Below are positions 30,159-39,672 of a stretch of 64,000 nt of DNA, one piece after another. Within the stretch, counting starts at the first letter, position 1. Each line of letters begins with the position of its first letter. Position numbers and translations under genes: made by a program. This DNA is from Rahnella sp. AA (GTDB taxonomy: Bacteria > Pseudomonadota > Gammaproteobacteria > Enterobacterales > Enterobacteriaceae), in assembly GCF_002834385.1 (NCBI RefSeq), contig NZ_PITQ01000001.1, forward strand, positions 868,001 through 932,000, read 5' to 3'. The notes beneath the pieces are model-generated. The model saw only the letters and a program-made list of their open reading frames with translations, did no database searches and was not told the origin of the DNA.

Positions 30159-30812
30159 CTTAGTAAGCACGTCGGTCAGGGTGAAGGACAGCTCACCATC
30201 CTGTCCGGTGTCGAGCTGGTTGTCAAACCTGCCCAGACAATTGCCCTGATTGGCGAATCCGGTTCCGGTAAATCCACGCTGCTGGGGATCCTCGCCGGGC
30301 TTGACGACGGCACCTCGGGCGACGTGATGTTGCTCGGCAAATCCCTGAACTCTCTCAATGAGGAAGGGCGCGCCGCGCTGCGGGCAAAAAACGTCGGATT
30401 TGTATTTCAGTCCTTCATGCTGGTGCCGACGCTGAATGCGCTGGAAAACGTGCAACTTCCGGCGTTGCTGCGCGGTGAAAGTGACAGTAACAGCCGTCAG
30501 CAGGCAGTGCAGTTGCTGGAAAGTCTCGGGCTGGGCGGGCGTCTGCATCATCTTCCTGCGCAACTTTCCGGCGGCGAACAGCAGCGTGTTGCGCTGGCGC
30601 GTGCGTTTATCGGCAAACCCAAGCTGCTGTTCGCCGACGAGCCGACCGGTAATCTGGATCGCGCCACCGGCGAACGTATCGTTGACCTGCTTTTCTCACT
30701 GAACCGGGACGCGGCCACTACGCTGATTCTGGTCACTCATGACGAACAACTGGCGGCGCGCTGCCAGCGAAGATTACGTCTGCGTGACGGGAAATTGTGG
30801 GAGGAAGCATGA
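30126..30812 (+). CDS. ybbA: YbbA, ABC transporter ATP-binding protein
   Basis: LolD/MacB-type ATPase of 228 residues that pairs with the YbbP permease. Walker A is GESGSGKST (43-51), Q-loop VFQSFMLVP, signature LSGGEQQRVALARA, Walker B LLFADEPTGNLD, and H-loop VTHDEQ. The start MPAENVLEVHHL matches E. coli. The ybbP start overlaps its stop by four bases (ATGA). The substrate of YbbAP is not established; its type VII layout suggests mechanotransmission or lipoprotein/lipid handling rather than transport across the membrane. Its 5' end overlaps tesA. Confidence 0.93.
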   Translation: MPAENVLEVHHLSKHVGQGEGQLTILSGVELVVKPAQTIALIGESGSGKSTLLGILAGLDDGTSGDVMLLGKSLNSLNEEGRAALRAKNVGFVFQSFMLVPTLNALENVQLPALLRGESDSNSRQQAVQLLESLGLGGRLHHLPAQLSGGEQQRVALARAFIGKPKLLFADEPTGNLDRATGERIVDLLFSLNRDAATTLILVTHDEQLAARCQRRLRLRDGKLWEEA

Positions 30813-33241
30813 TCTGGCGCTGGTTCTGGCGGGAATGGCGATCGCCTTCGCTGCTGATCGTCTGGCTGGCGCTTACGCTGGCCGTGGCTTGTGTACTGGC
30901 GCTTGGCAGCATCAGCGACCGTATGGACAAACGGCTGGGCCAGCAAAGCCGGGAATTTATCGCCGGTGACCGCGTGCTGCGATCAGCCCATCCAATCACG
31001 GAAGCCTGGTTACAGGATGCTGTTACCCAGGGGCTGAAAGTCAGCCGTCAGTTGTCTTTTATGACGATGACTTTTGCGGGCAATACGCCGCAGTTAGCCG
31101 ATGTTAAGGCAACCGATCTGGCGTATCCGTTATACGGCGCGTTGCAGACGGAACCGGCAGGGCTGAAACCTGAACCGGGAACGGTGCTGGTGGCACCACG
31201 TTTGCTGGCGTTGCTGAATGTGAAGGTCGGCGATGAGCTGGATGTCGGTGACACAACGCTGAAAATTGCCGGTGTCATTGTTCAGGAGCCGGATTCCGGT
31301 TTTAACCCGTTCCAGACTGCGCCGCGCGTGATCATGAATCTGGATGATGTGCCGAAAACCGGCGCGGTTCAGCCGGGCAGTCGTCTGGCATACCGTTATA
31401 TGTTTGCCGGTTCGCCGCAAGCGATAAAAAGTTACGGTGATGCGATCAAAGGTTTGTTAAAACCCGATCAGCGCTGGACCGGTATGGAAGATTCTGACGG
31501 TGCGCTGGGGAAATCGCTGCAACGCTCACAGCAGTTTCTCACGCTTTCGGCATTGCTGACGCTATTGCTTTCCATTGCGGCCATTGCCGTGTCGATGGGG
31601 CATTACTGCCGCAGCCGTTACGATCTGGTGGCGGTGCTTAAAACCTTAGGTGCCGGCAAAAAGGCGCTGCGAAAGCTGATTATTGGTCAGTGGCTGGCGG
31701 TTCTGGTGCTGGCGGGGATTTGCGGCAGCATCGTCGGGCTGGCTTTTGAAGCCGTTCTGATGAAAGTGCTCGCACCGGTGCTTCCCGCGCAATTGCCGCC
31801 TGCCGGTGGCTGGCCGTGGGTCTGGTCGATGGGCGCGATGGTGGTGATTTCGTTGCTGATTGGCATCCGGCCATACCGCCAGTTACTGGCTACTCAGCCG
31901 CTGCGCGTGCTGCGAAATGACGTCGTAGCGAACGTCTGGCCGCTGCGCTATTTCCTGCCGGTAATGGTGCTGGTGGTGGTCGGGCTTCTGGCCGCACTGA
32001 TGGGGGGAAGCTCTCTGTTGTGGTCGTTGCTGGGCGGCGTGCTGGTGTTATCGCTGCTGTTGGGCGTGATTGGCTGGGGTGCTTTGCTTCTGCTGCGCCG
32101 CCTGACTTTCCGTCAGCTTCCGTTGCGCCTGGCAGTCAACCGTCTGCTGCGTCAGCCGTGGGTAACGCTCAGCCAGCTGGCGGCGTTTTCCATGTCGTTC
32201 ATGCTGCTGGCGCTGTTGCTGGTGATGCGCGGGGATCTGCTGAACCGTTGGGAGCAACAACTCCCGCCAGACAGCCCGAACTTCTTCCTGCTCAACATCA
32301 CCAAAGAGCAGGTTCCGCAAGTGACGGATTTCCTGCATCAGCATAACGCGCAGCCGGAAACGTTCTATCCGATTGTCCGGGCGCGCCTGACGAAGATTAA
32401 CGGTCAGATGGCGACGGATAAAATCAAACCGGACGATGCGGGCGGAGAAGCGGTAAACCGTGAACTGAATCTGACCTGGATGAACGGCTTGCCGGATCAT
32501 AATCCGCTGACAGCGGGCAATGGCGCACCGAAAGCGGGCGAGGTATCCATCGATGAAGGGCTGGCCGGACGCCTCGGGTTGAAAACCGGCGATACAGTGA
32601 CATTCAGCGGCGATACCCAGGAGTTCAGCGCCAAAATTACCAGCCTGCGAAAAATTGACTGGGACAGCCTGAAGCCGAATTTTTACTTCATTTTTCCGCC
32701 GGGTGCGCTGGATGCCCAGCCGCAAAGCTGGCTGACCAGTTTCCGTTATCACGGCGATGACAGCACCATCACGCAGCTGAACCGTCAGTTCCCGACGCTC
32801 AGCTTGCTGGATGTGGGGTCGATTCTGCGGCAGGTCGGGCAGGTCTTACAGCAGGTCAGCCGGGCGCTTGAAGTGATGGTGATTCTGGTGATGCTGTGCG
32901 GTGGTTTGCTGCTGCTGGCACAGATTCAGGTCGGGATGCGTCAGCGCCGTCAGGAACTGATCGTCTATCGCACGCTGGGTGCCAGTAAAAAGATGCTGCA
33001 CCGCACGCTCTGGTGCGAATTTGCGGTTCTCGGGCTGGTGGCGGGCATTGCGGCGGCGATAGGTGCCGAAGTGGCGTTATGGCTGTTGCAGCGCAAAGTG
33101 TTCGATTTCCCGTGGCAACCTAATTACCTGATGTGGATCGCCGTTCCGGTGGTCAGCGCGTTGCTGCTGTCTGTCTGCGGAGGCTGGCTGGGCGTGAGAT
33201 TACTGCGGGGCAGGGCGTTGTTCAGGCAATACGACTCGTAA
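30809..33241 (+). CDS. ybbP: YbbP, FtsX-like ABC permease
   Basis: Inner-membrane partner of YbbA, 810 residues (E. coli 804). It has an N-terminal span (SLLIVWLALTLAVACVLALG), a large periplasmic domain, a first FtsX-like block (about 255-370), further spans, a second periplasmic domain (about 490-690), and a second FtsX block at the C-terminus (ALEVMVILVMLCGGLLLLAQ, RQELIVYRTLGASKKM). ATG 30809 overlaps the ybbA stop, which supports this start over GTG 30797. The stop codon TAA at 33239-33241 abuts or slightly overlaps an ERIC element. Confidence 0.93.
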   Translation: MIWRWFWREWRSPSLLIVWLALTLAVACVLALGSISDRMDKRLGQQSREFIAGDRVLRSAHPITEAWLQDAVTQGLKVSRQLSFMTMTFAGNTPQLADVKATDLAYPLYGALQTEPAGLKPEPGTVLVAPRLLALLNVKVGDELDVGDTTLKIAGVIVQEPDSGFNPFQTAPRVIMNLDDVPKTGAVQPGSRLAYRYMFAGSPQAIKSYGDAIKGLLKPDQRWTGMEDSDGALGKSLQRSQQFLTLSALLTLLLSIAAIAVSMGHYCRSRYDLVAVLKTLGAGKKALRKLIIGQWLAVLVLAGICGSIVGLAFEAVLMKVLAPVLPAQLPPAGGWPWVWSMGAMVVISLLIGIRPYRQLLATQPLRVLRNDVVANVWPLRYFLPVMVLVVVGLLAALMGGSSLLWSLLGGVLVLSLLLGVIGWGALLLLRRLTFRQLPLRLAVNRLLRQPWVTLSQLAAFSMSFMLLALLLVMRGDLLNRWEQQLPPDSPNFFLLNITKEQVPQVTDFLHQHNAQPETFYPIVRARLTKINGQMATDKIKPDDAGGEAVNRELNLTWMNGLPDHNPLTAGNGAPKAGEVSIDEGLAGRLGLKTGDTVTFSGDTQEFSAKITSLRKIDWDSLKPNFYFIFPPGALDAQPQSWLTSFRYHGDDSTITQLNRQFPTLSLLDVGSILRQVGQVLQQVSRALEVMVILVMLCGGLLLLAQIQVGMRQRRQELIVYRTLGASKKMLHRTLWCEFAVLGLVAGIAAAIGAEVALWLLQRKVFDFPWQPNYLMWIAVPVVSALLLSVCGGWLGVRLLRGRALFRQYDS

Positions 33242-33362
33242 CCGTCATACTTCGAGCTGCGGATGCGTTGGCTGCGTTTAGTCACCCGAATCACTTACTG
33301 GAGTAAGCTCATCGGGACTCCTTTACTTGCCGCCTGCCCGCAACCCGAATTATTTAGGTTCC
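33241..33362 (-). repeat. ERIC element (copy 2) between ybbP and purK
   Basis: About 122 bp in reverse orientation relative to copy 1: it starts ACCGTCATACTTCGAGCTG and ends CGAATTATTTAGG. The left terminus has lost the usual TACCC, and the right terminus has GGTTCCC for GGGTAT, so the ends are partly decayed. It lies between the convergent genes ybbP and purK. Confidence 0.85.
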
Positions 33363-33397
33363 CAACGGCTCTTCCCGTCAAAGGAGAGAGCCGTTGG
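33362..33397. terminator. Terminator hairpin between ybbP and purK
   Basis: CCAACGGCTCT (33362-33372) and AGAGCCGTTGG (33387-33397) form a perfect 11-bp stem just past the purK stop and at the edge of the ERIC copy. T-runs are short, so it is a possible bidirectional terminator. Confidence 0.55.
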
Positions 33398-33399
33398 AT

Positions 33400-34464
33400 T
33401 TAAAGCTTCTCAACCGCCCAGGCGATTCCGCTGGCGTATTCTTCCGGCAGCATTGGTACCAGTGCGTTCAGGTTTTCTTTCAGCAGGCTGGCGCTGGCGT
33501 CGTTGAGATTCAAGTGTCCGACTTTACGACCCGGACGCACTTCTTTCTCGTACCAGTGCAGATTCACCAGCGGCAGGTTCAGCCATTGTTCTGACACATC
33601 TGTGCCAATCAGATTGACCATCACCGAAGGCGTGCTGACCACCGGTTTCGGCAGCGGCAGCCCGAGGATTGCGCGCAGGTGCATTTCGAACTGGCTGTAG
33701 GACGCGCCGTTTTGCGTCCAGTGCCCGCTGTTGTGAACGCGGGGTGCCAGTTCATTAATCAGCAAACCTTCGGCAACCACGAAACATTCCATTGCCATCA
33801 CGCCGACGTAATTCAGTTCGTTCAGAATCGCCGACAGCATGCTTTCCGCCTGCTGTTGCAGCGCAGCGTCCGGCTCCGGCAGTGCAACGCTGGTACGCAA
33901 AATACCGTCCTGATGCAGATTGTGCGTCAGCGGATAAAAGACGGTTTTCCCGTCGTGACCGCGTGCGCCAACCAGCGAAACTTCACCGGAAAAATTGATG
34001 CCTTGCTCAACGATGCATTCACCGTAGCAATCCTGCGGCAGCGTGGTTTCTTCGCCGGAACGCAGACGCCATTGCCCGCGGCCGTCGTAACCGCCGACGC
34101 GGCGTTTCACAATCGCCAGTTCACCGAGCGTGGCGAAAACCTGTGGCCATTCAGCGGCACCGGCCAGCAACTGCCACGGCGCGGTCGCCAGACCGAGCTG
34201 GTCGAGTAACTGTTTTTGCGTCAGGCGATCGGCCAGACGCGGGAAAATATCGCGGTTAACGAACGCATTATGCGTTGCCAGTTCGCGGGTTAAAGCGGTT
34301 TCCGGCCAGCGTTCAATTTCAGCCGTAATCACGCTTTGCTGAAAAGGCACGGCTTCAGGCTCCGCATCCAGACCGACCGGATAAACGGCGATCCCCAGCG
34401 GTTCACCCGCCTGACGCAGCATTCTGCCTAACTGACCGTTTCCGAGTACGCAAACCGGTTTCAT
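33400..34464 (-). CDS. purK: PurK, N5-carboxyaminoimidazole ribonucleotide synthetase
   Basis: ATP-grasp enzyme that makes N5-CAIR from AIR, bicarbonate and ATP in purine synthesis. It has 354 residues (E. coli 355). The N-terminal Rossmann-like start ([17 protein letters not shown]), the ATP-grasp core ([15 protein letters not shown], then [16 protein letters not shown]), and the metal/ATP site [14 protein letters not shown] are clear. It overlaps the upstream purE by four bases, so purEK is one operon under the PurR box at 35040. Confidence 0.96.
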   Translation of the reverse strand: MKPVCVLGNGQLGRMLRQAGEPLGIAVYPVGLDAEPEAVPFQQSVITAEIERWPETALTRELATHNAFVNRDIFPRLADRLTQKQLLDQLGLATAPWQLLAGAAEWPQVFATLGELAIVKRRVGGYDGRGQWRLRSGEETTLPQDCYGECIVEQGINFSGEVSLVGARGHDGKTVFYPLTHNLHQDGILRTSVALPEPDAALQQQAESMLSAILNELNYVGVMAMECFVVAEGLLINELAPRVHNSGHWTQNGASYSQFEMHLRAILGLPLPKPVVSTPSVMVNLIGTDVSEQWLNLPLVNLHWYEKEVRPGRKVGHLNLNDASASLLKENLNALVPMLPEEYASGIAWAVEKL

Positions 34465-34970
34465 ACTTCTTCCCTCGGATCGGGATTATTCAGCACTTCA
34501 TCCGTTTGTGCGACACGCCATGCGGCCAGGTTTTTAGCAATTTCGGTATCATGGAGTGCGAGAATTTGTGCAGCCAGCAGGGCGGCGTTGGCGGCTCCGG
34601 CTTTACCAATCGCCAGCGTACCGACCGGAATACCGCGAGGCATCTGGACGATAGAATACAGGCTGTCAATGCCGCTTAGTGCGGCGCTTTGCACTGGCAC
34701 ACCGAGCACCGGCACCAGCGTTTTCGCCGCCAGCATGCCCGGCAAATGCGCCGCGCCACCGGCACCTGCGATGATCACATCAAACCCGTTGGCGGAAGCC
34801 TGTTCAGCGAACGTGAACAATTTGTCCGGCGTGCGGTGTGCGGAGACGATATCGACATGGAAAGGAATATTCAGCGTTGTGAGCACTTCGGCGGCGAACT
34901 GCATGGTCGCCCAGTCACTTTTAGACCCCATAACGATGGCGATTTTTGCCGGGGTAACGTTGGATGACAT
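34461..34970 (-). CDS. purE: PurE, N5-carboxyaminoimidazole ribonucleotide mutase
   Basis: Converts N5-CAIR to CAIR, the step after PurK. From ATG 34970 ([20 protein letters not shown]) it has 169 residues, the E. coli class I size; the frame stays open to 35033 but without family residues. The substrate-binding motifs are [15 protein letters not shown] (catalytic His in SAHRTP), and [12 protein letters not shown]. First gene of purEK; a CAGGAG Shine-Dalgarno lies 10 bases upstream and a PurR box about 70 bases upstream. Confidence 0.97.
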   Translation of the reverse strand: MSSNVTPAKIAIVMGSKSDWATMQFAAEVLTTLNIPFHVDIVSAHRTPDKLFTFAEQASANGFDVIIAGAGGAAHLPGMLAAKTLVPVLGVPVQSAALSGIDSLYSIVQMPRGIPVGTLAIGKAGAANAALLAAQILALHDTEIAKNLAAWRVAQTDEVLNNPDPREEV

Positions 34971-35039
34971 GTCTGTATAGCTCCTGTGATTCGGATTTAA
35001 AGCGTGCGAGGGCGCAAATGATATCACGCTCACGAAGCA

Positions 35040-35055
35040 AGGAAAACGGTTGCGT
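35040..35055 (-). promoter_or_regulatory. PurR box of purEK
   Basis: On the minus strand it reads ACGCAACCGTTTTCCT, which from memory matches the E. coli purEK operator. It lies about 70 bases upstream of purE. Binding of PurR with hypoxanthine or guanine would repress purEK. Confidence 0.85.
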
Positions 35056-35150
35056 GGCCGGAATACGGTGCATTTTTGATGAGAAGTGCGCGGCAGATTT
35101 GTATAATCCCAGCCACGATAATATTCGCCATCCCCACTGGAAACTGAACT

Positions 35151-35768
35151 ATGACGCAGGCTTTACTGGCACCGATTTACGATTTTCTTCACTGTGAAAC
35201 ACCGGCTCTCTGGGTGGATGTTGCGCTGGAAAATCAGACGGTGTTGCTGATTGACCACGCCAACTGTGAAAAAAAAGCGGCGGCCACGGCCATGAGCCTG
35301 ATGACAAAATATCTGGATCGCACCGAGCTGCTGTTTTGTGCGGCGCGACTGGCCCGCGAGGAACTTCACCACTTTGAGCAGGTGGTGGAAATCATGCAAA
35401 AGCGCAATATCGCTTACACCCAGCTTTCACCATCGCGCTACGCCAGTGGCATGATTAAGCATACGCGGCATCATGATGATGTGAATATTCTGGTCGACCG
35501 GCTGATTATCGGGGCGTATATCGAAGCCCGTTCCTGCGAGCGTTTCGCCAAAATAGCGCCGTATCTGGATGAAACGCTGTCGCGATTTTATACGTCGCTG
35601 CTGCGCTCAGAATCACGTCATTTTGCCGATTATCTGGCGCTGGCCGAGCAGTATGCGGGAACCGATATCAGTGAACGCGTGGAGGAGTTTGGCCGGATTG
35701 AAGCGGAACTGATACTGTCGCCGGATGAACAATTCCGCTTCCACTCCGGCGTACCCGTCATACTTTGA
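35151..35768 (+). CDS. miaE: MiaE, tRNA-2-methylthio-N6-isopentenyladenosine hydroxylase
   Basis: Diiron monooxygenase that hydroxylates ms2i6A37 of tRNA to ms2io6A37, using O2. It has 205 residues, the size of the short MiaE class rather than the longer Salmonella form. Ferritin-like iron ligands are visible as EELHHFE (70-76), a central IEARSCERF, and ESRHFADY. E. coli K-12 lacks miaE, so this is one of the differences from it. The ERIC element at 35752 overlaps its 3' end and supplies the last residues (VPVIL) and the TGA stop. It is divergent from purE. Confidence 0.93.
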   Translation: MTQALLAPIYDFLHCETPALWVDVALENQTVLLIDHANCEKKAAATAMSLMTKYLDRTELLFCAARLAREELHHFEQVVEIMQKRNIAYTQLSPSRYASGMIKHTRHHDDVNILVDRLIIGAYIEARSCERFAKIAPYLDETLSRFYTSLLRSESRHFADYLALAEQYAGTDISERVEEFGRIEAELILSPDEQFRFHSGVPVIL

Positions 35769-35874
35769 GCTGCTGATGCGTTGACTGCGCTCATTCACCC
35801 CAGTCACTTAGTCAGCTAAGCTCTCGGGGATTCACGAGCTTGTCGCCTTCCAGCAACTCAAATTATTTAGGGTA
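35752..35874 (-). repeat. ERIC element (copy 3), overlapping the end of miaE
   Basis: About 123 bp in reverse orientation: starts TACCCGTCATACTTTGAGC and ends AATTATTTAGGGTA. Both termini are well preserved. Its first 17 bases lie inside the miaE frame and provide the stop codon. It also separates miaE from the convergent lpxH. Confidence 0.9.
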
Positions 35875-35887
35875 ATGATCGGATGAC

Positions 35888-36610
35888 TTAAAACGGGAAG
35901 CTGATCAGTTCCACGTTATCGGCGGTGACTTTCACCATAGAGCCTTCTTCGTGCCATGCGCCTAATACCACGCGGTGGCCGGTTTTATTTTCTAAAGGCA
36001 CGTCATGAATAGCCGGGCGGTGCGTGTGGCCGTGGATCATCCACTCGACGCCTGCCGCCTGCATTTCACTGATCACCGCCTGCGGATTCACGTCCATAAT
36101 CTCCAGCGATTTGCCCTGATTAGACGCTTTGCTGTTGGCGCGCATTTTCGCGGCAATCGCCAGCCGCCATTTCAGGGGCAGCATCAGGAATAATTTCTGG
36201 ATAAACGGGTTGTGAACTTTTTTGCGGAAATTCTGGTAGGCAACGTCATCGGTACACAGCGTGTCGCCGTGCAGGATCAGCACGCGGCGGCCATAAAGCT
36301 CGAGAACTTTTTTCTCCGGCAGCAGCGTCATCAGGCTTTCACGCGCAAAACGTCTGCCGAGCAGAAAATCGCGGTTACCGTGGATGAAAAAGCAGGGGAC
36401 GCCTTGCTGGCGGAGCTGGTTTAACGCCGCAGCGATTTCTGCGTGTAACGGTTCCGGGTCATCGTCACCAATCCAGGCTTCGAATAAATCCCCGAGAATG
36501 TACAGCGCATCGGCCTGCGGCGCATCTTCGCGAAGAAAACGCAGAAAACCGGCAGTGATTGCCGGTTCCTGTGCGCAAAGATGGATATCTGCGATAAAAA
36601 ACGTGGTCAT
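35888..36610 (-). CDS. lpxH: LpxH, UDP-2,3-diacylglucosamine pyrophosphatase
   Basis: Peripheral inner-membrane hydrolase of lipid A synthesis; yields lipid X and UMP. It has 240 residues, the E. coli size. Calcineurin-like metal motifs are all present: DIHL near the start (Asp8, His10), [20 protein letters not shown], the HGDTL segment, and [10 protein letters not shown]. It is 11 bases downstream of ppiB on the same strand, so ppiB-lpxH is a likely operon, as in E. coli. It is convergent with miaE and the ERIC copy. Confidence 0.96.
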   Translation of the reverse strand: MTTFFIADIHLCAQEPAITAGFLRFLREDAPQADALYILGDLFEAWIGDDDPEPLHAEIAAALNQLRQQGVPCFFIHGNRDFLLGRRFARESLMTLLPEKKVLELYGRRVLILHGDTLCTDDVAYQNFRKKVHNPFIQKLFLMLPLKWRLAIAAKMRANSKASNQGKSLEIMDVNPQAVISEMQAAGVEWMIHGHTHRPAIHDVPLENKTGHRVVLGAWHEEGSMVKVTADNVELISFPF

Positions 36611-36621
36611 CCCGACGCTAA

Positions 36622-37116
36622 TTATTCGCTGACGGTGACGCTTTTGATCACAACATCTTCTTTTGGAACGTCCTGGTGCATACCGCTGCGGCCTGTTTTC
36701 ACGGCTTTGATCGCGTCAACCACGTCCTGACCTTCAACCACTTCTGCAAATACGCAGTAACCCCAACCCTGTGCGTTTTTGCCGCTGTGGTTCAGGAAAT
36801 CGTTGTCAGTGACGTTGATGAAGAACTGTGCGGTAGCTGAATGCGGGTCATTGGTACGCGCCATAGCCAGCGTGCCTTTGGCGTTTTTCAGGCCATTATC
36901 CGCTTCGTTATCGATAGGCGCGTCGGTGTTTTTCTGGTTCATGCCAGGCTCAAAACCGCCGCCCTGAATCATGAAACCGTTAATCACACGGTGAAAAATG
37001 GTGTTGTCGTAGAAGCCCTTACGGCAATAGTTCAGGAAGTTTTCAACCGTGGCTGGCGCTTTGTCAGCGAAGGTTTTAATGACGATGTCGCCGTGGTTGG
37101 TGTGGAAAGTGACCAT
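36622..37116 (-). CDS. ppiB: PpiB, cytoplasmic peptidyl-prolyl cis-trans isomerase (cyclophilin)
   Basis: Cyclophilin-type PPIase of 164 residues from ATG 37116 ([16 protein letters not shown]), exactly the E. coli size. The ATG at 37125 lies too close to its AGG to be a good start. Active-site motifs are [13 protein letters not shown] (with the catalytic Arg), ATAQFFINV, and [18 protein letters not shown]. No signal peptide, so it is the cytoplasmic isoform. It is divergent from cysS and first in the ppiB-lpxH pair. Confidence 0.96.
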   Translation of the reverse strand: MVTFHTNHGDIVIKTFADKAPATVENFLNYCRKGFYDNTIFHRVINGFMIQGGGFEPGMNQKNTDAPIDNEADNGLKNAKGTLAMARTNDPHSATAQFFINVTDNDFLNHSGKNAQGWGYCVFAEVVEGQDVVDAIKAVKTGRSGMHQDVPKEDVVIKSVTVSE

Positions 37117-37343
37117 ATTTATCATCCTGCTAATGTTAATGTGTGCTCTCTGTCAGAGCGGCTACTATAGCCTTTTCTTATACCATAACTCAAAAGTTGC
37201 CGTCAGCAGCCCCTTTGTGATGACTAAAGCCCGTCAGACGGCCTTATGCCGTTTCGGTAAAGCCATTTTCGTTATATTATGAGCCTTAATGCCGCCGGAA
37301 GGTGCCAACGTTATTTTCTACGCCCAACACACGGAATAGCCTG

Positions 37344-38735
37344 ATGCTGAAGATTTTTAATACCCTGAGTCGCCAAAAAGAGGAATTCAAGCCAATTCAT
37401 GCCGGTAAAGTCGGGATGTACGTGTGTGGGATCACTGTTTACGACCTGTGTCATATTGGCCACGGTCGCACCTTTGTGTCTTTCGACGTGGTATCGCGTT
37501 ACCTGCGTTACCTCGGTTATGACCTGAAGTATGTGCGTAACATCACCGATATCGACGACAAAATCATTAAACGTGCCGCTGAAAATGGGGAATCCTTTGC
37601 GGCGCTGACTGACCGCATGATTGCTGAAATGCACGCAGATTTTGCGTCGCTCAATATCCTGCCGCCAGATTCTGAACCCCGCGCCACGCAGCACATTATT
37701 GAAATCATCGATATCGTGCAGAAGCTGATCGACCGTGATCACGCATATGTTGCGGCAAACGGTGACGTAATGTTCTGGGTCGAAAGTGATCCGGATTACG
37801 GTTTGTTGTCCCGCCAGGATCTGGATCAGCTTCAGGCCGGTGCGCGCGTGGAAGTGGAAGCCAACGTAAAACGTAATCCGATGGATTTCGTGCTGTGGAA
37901 AATGTCCAAACCAGGCGAACCAAGCTGGACGTCTCCGTGGGGCGAAGGTCGTCCGGGCTGGCATATCGAATGTTCGGCGATGAACTGCAAACAGCTGGGC
38001 GCGCATTTTGATATTCACGGCGGCGGTTCTGATCTGATGTTCCCGCACCATGAAAACGAAATTGCACAATCGAGCTGTGCACACGACGGCCCGTACGTGA
38101 ATACCTGGATGCACTCCGGTATGGTCATGATTGACCGTGAGAAAATGTCCAAATCACTGGATAACTTCTTCACCGTGCGCGACGTGCTGAAATATTACGA
38201 CGCGGAAAGCGTGCGTTATTTCCTGATGTCCGGCCACTATCGCAGCCAGCTGAACTACAGCGAAGAAAACCTGAAACTGGCGCGTACCTCGATGGAACGT
38301 CTGTATACCGCACTGCGCGGCACAGATGCCAACGCGGCGCCAGCCGGCGGTGAGGCGTTTGTGGCCCGTTTCCGCGCGGCGATGGACGACGATTTCAACA
38401 CACCGGAAGCGTATTCCGTGCTGTTTGATATGGCGCGTGACATCAACCGTCTGAAAACCGAAGACCTGTCTGCGGCAAACGGCCTGGCCGCTGAACTGCG
38501 TCAGCTGGCAGGCGTTCTGGGGCTGCTGGAGCAGGATCCGGAGCAGTTCCTGAAATCCGGAGCGCAGGCCGATAACGACGAAGAGGTGGCTGAAATCGAA
38601 GCGCTGATCAAACAGCGTAACGACGCCCGTGCCAGCAAAGACTGGGGCATGGCCGATAAAGCGCGCGACCGTCTGAATGAAATGGGTATCGTCTTAGAAG
38701 ATGGCGCCAACGGAACCACCTGGCGCAGAAAATAA
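37344..38735 (+). CDS. cysS: CysS, cysteinyl-tRNA synthetase
   Basis: Class I aminoacyl-tRNA synthetase that charges tRNA(Cys). From ATG 37344 ([15 protein letters not shown]) it has 463 residues (E. coli 461); the open frame extends upstream to 37302 without family residues. Signature motifs: CGITVYD with HIGHG, the zinc ligands Cys28, [19 protein letters not shown], and the KMSKS loop ([10 protein letters not shown]). The C-terminal anticodon-binding part ends with NGTTWRRK. It is divergent from ppiB and ends at an intrinsic terminator. Confidence 0.97.
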   Translation: MLKIFNTLSRQKEEFKPIHAGKVGMYVCGITVYDLCHIGHGRTFVSFDVVSRYLRYLGYDLKYVRNITDIDDKIIKRAAENGESFAALTDRMIAEMHADFASLNILPPDSEPRATQHIIEIIDIVQKLIDRDHAYVAANGDVMFWVESDPDYGLLSRQDLDQLQAGARVEVEANVKRNPMDFVLWKMSKPGEPSWTSPWGEGRPGWHIECSAMNCKQLGAHFDIHGGGSDLMFPHHENEIAQSSCAHDGPYVNTWMHSGMVMIDREKMSKSLDNFFTVRDVLKYYDAESVRYFLMSGHYRSQLNYSEENLKLARTSMERLYTALRGTDANAAPAGGEAFVARFRAAMDDDFNTPEAYSVLFDMARDINRLKTEDLSAANGLAAELRQLAGVLGLLEQDPEQFLKSGAQADNDEEVAEIEALIKQRNDARASKDWGMADKARDRLNEMGIVLEDGANGTTWRRK

Positions 38736-38759
38736 TCTCCTTCATACTTTTGATTTCAT

Positions 38760-38785
38760 AAAGCCTCCTTTCCGGGGGCTTTTTT
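38760..38785 (+). terminator. Terminator after cysS
   Basis: A 9-bp stem (38760-38768 with 38774-38782) runs straight into six T (38780-38785). It lies just before the alkA ribosome binding site. Confidence 0.8.
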
Positions 38786-38799
38786 ATAAGGATCGTTCT

Positions 38800-38847
38800 G
38801 TGACAAAAACGCTTCTGGCTTATCAGCCGCCGTACGACTGGTAGTGG
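38800..38847 (+). pseudogene. alkA: Original 5' end of alkA, cut off by an in-frame TAG
   Basis: GTG 38800 has AAGGA seven bases upstream, the natural alkA start. The frame reads V-T-K-T-L-L-A-Y-Q-P-P-Y-D-W, then TAG (38842-38844), then W, then the ATG at 38848. E. coli AlkA has QPPYDWSWM at the same place, so a Ser codon (TCG to TAG fits one substitution) has become amber. The frame downstream is intact to 39672. Confidence 0.82.
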
Positions 38848-39672
38848 ATGACGGCTTTTCTTGGCGCACGCGCCTTGCAGGGCGTCGAGCAGCACGACGG
38901 TGAGTTTTATCAGCGTACACTGGCCGTCATGCACAACGGAAAGCGGCTGACCGGCTGGCTGCGGTTGCGTCCTTTGCCGGAGAAAAACGTTGTCGAGCTG
39001 GACGTTTCTCCTTCGCTGGCACCGGTTGCAGAAAATGTGGCGCAGCAGGTGCGGCGGTTGCTGGATCTTGACGCGCAACCGGGCGCGATAGCGCAGGGTT
39101 TAGGGCGGCTTGCTGAAAACTCGCCGGGCCTGAGACTGCCGGGCTGCGTTAACCGGTTTGAACTGACGGTCAGGGCCATTCTCGGGCAACTGGTCAGCGT
39201 GAAAATGGCGGCGACGCTCGCCACACGTCTGACGGAGAAATGGGGCGAGCCCGTCACCACGCCTTTCCCGGCGCTGACGCATCTTTTCCCCTCCCCGGCG
39301 AGGGTGGCCCAACTGAGCGTGGAGGATTTACGCGGGATTGGCGTGCAGGCAAAGCGCGCTGCCTGTCTGATCGGTATTGCGCAGGCAGTGGAAGAGGGGC
39401 GTTTGCCGCTCGATGGCATGAAAGATGTACAGGACGGCGTAAAGCAATTGCTGGCGATGCCGGGCATTGGCAACTGGACGGCGAGTTATGTGGCGATGCG
39501 CGCCTGGTCTGCGCCGGATGTTTTTCTGGGCGGTGATTACCTGATTAAGCAGCGCTTTCCCGGAATGACGCCGGGGAAAATCGCCCGTTACGCTGAGGTT
39601 TGGAAACCGTGGCGCACGTACGCTACGCTGCATTTATGGTTTAACAATGACTGGCAGCCCGACTTGCCCTGA
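38848..39672 (+). CDS. alkA: AlkA, DNA-3-methyladenine glycosylase II (N-terminally shortened)
   Basis: Base-excision repair glycosylase that removes 3-methyladenine and other alkylated bases. The remaining frame of 274 residues covers all but the first 16. The AlkA N-domain (LGARALQGVEQHD), the helix-hairpin-helix (LLAMPGIGNWTASYVAMRAW), and the catalytic Asp in GGDYLIKQRFPGM (Asp238 in E. coli) are present. Translation would need either suppression of the TAG or restart at this ATG, three bases after the stop, which lacks a good ribosome binding site of its own. The first beta strand would be lost. Its TGA abuts the stop of the convergent diguanylate cyclase with no gap. Confidence 0.8.
   Translation: MTAFLGARALQGVEQHDGEFYQRTLAVMHNGKRLTGWLRLRPLPEKNVVELDVSPSLAPVAENVAQQVRRLLDLDAQPGAIAQGLGRLAENSPGLRLPGCVNRFELTVRAILGQLVSVKMAATLATRLTEKWGEPVTTPFPALTHLFPSPARVAQLSVEDLRGIGVQAKRAACLIGIAQAVEEGRLPLDGMKDVQDGVKQLLAMPGIGNWTASYVAMRAWSAPDVFLGGDYLIKQRFPGMTPGKIARYAEVWKPWRTYATLHLWFNNDWQPDLP

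Noticed and set aside
30159-30563. N-terminal extension of tesA into ybbA
   Set aside because: The extension has no signal peptide and is the antisense of ybbA; the TesA signal peptide begins at MMNFKNVF (30158).
37311-38114. A 267-codon open frame antisense to cysS
   Set aside because: Shadow frame with no start signal or domain; cysS covers it with full family motifs.
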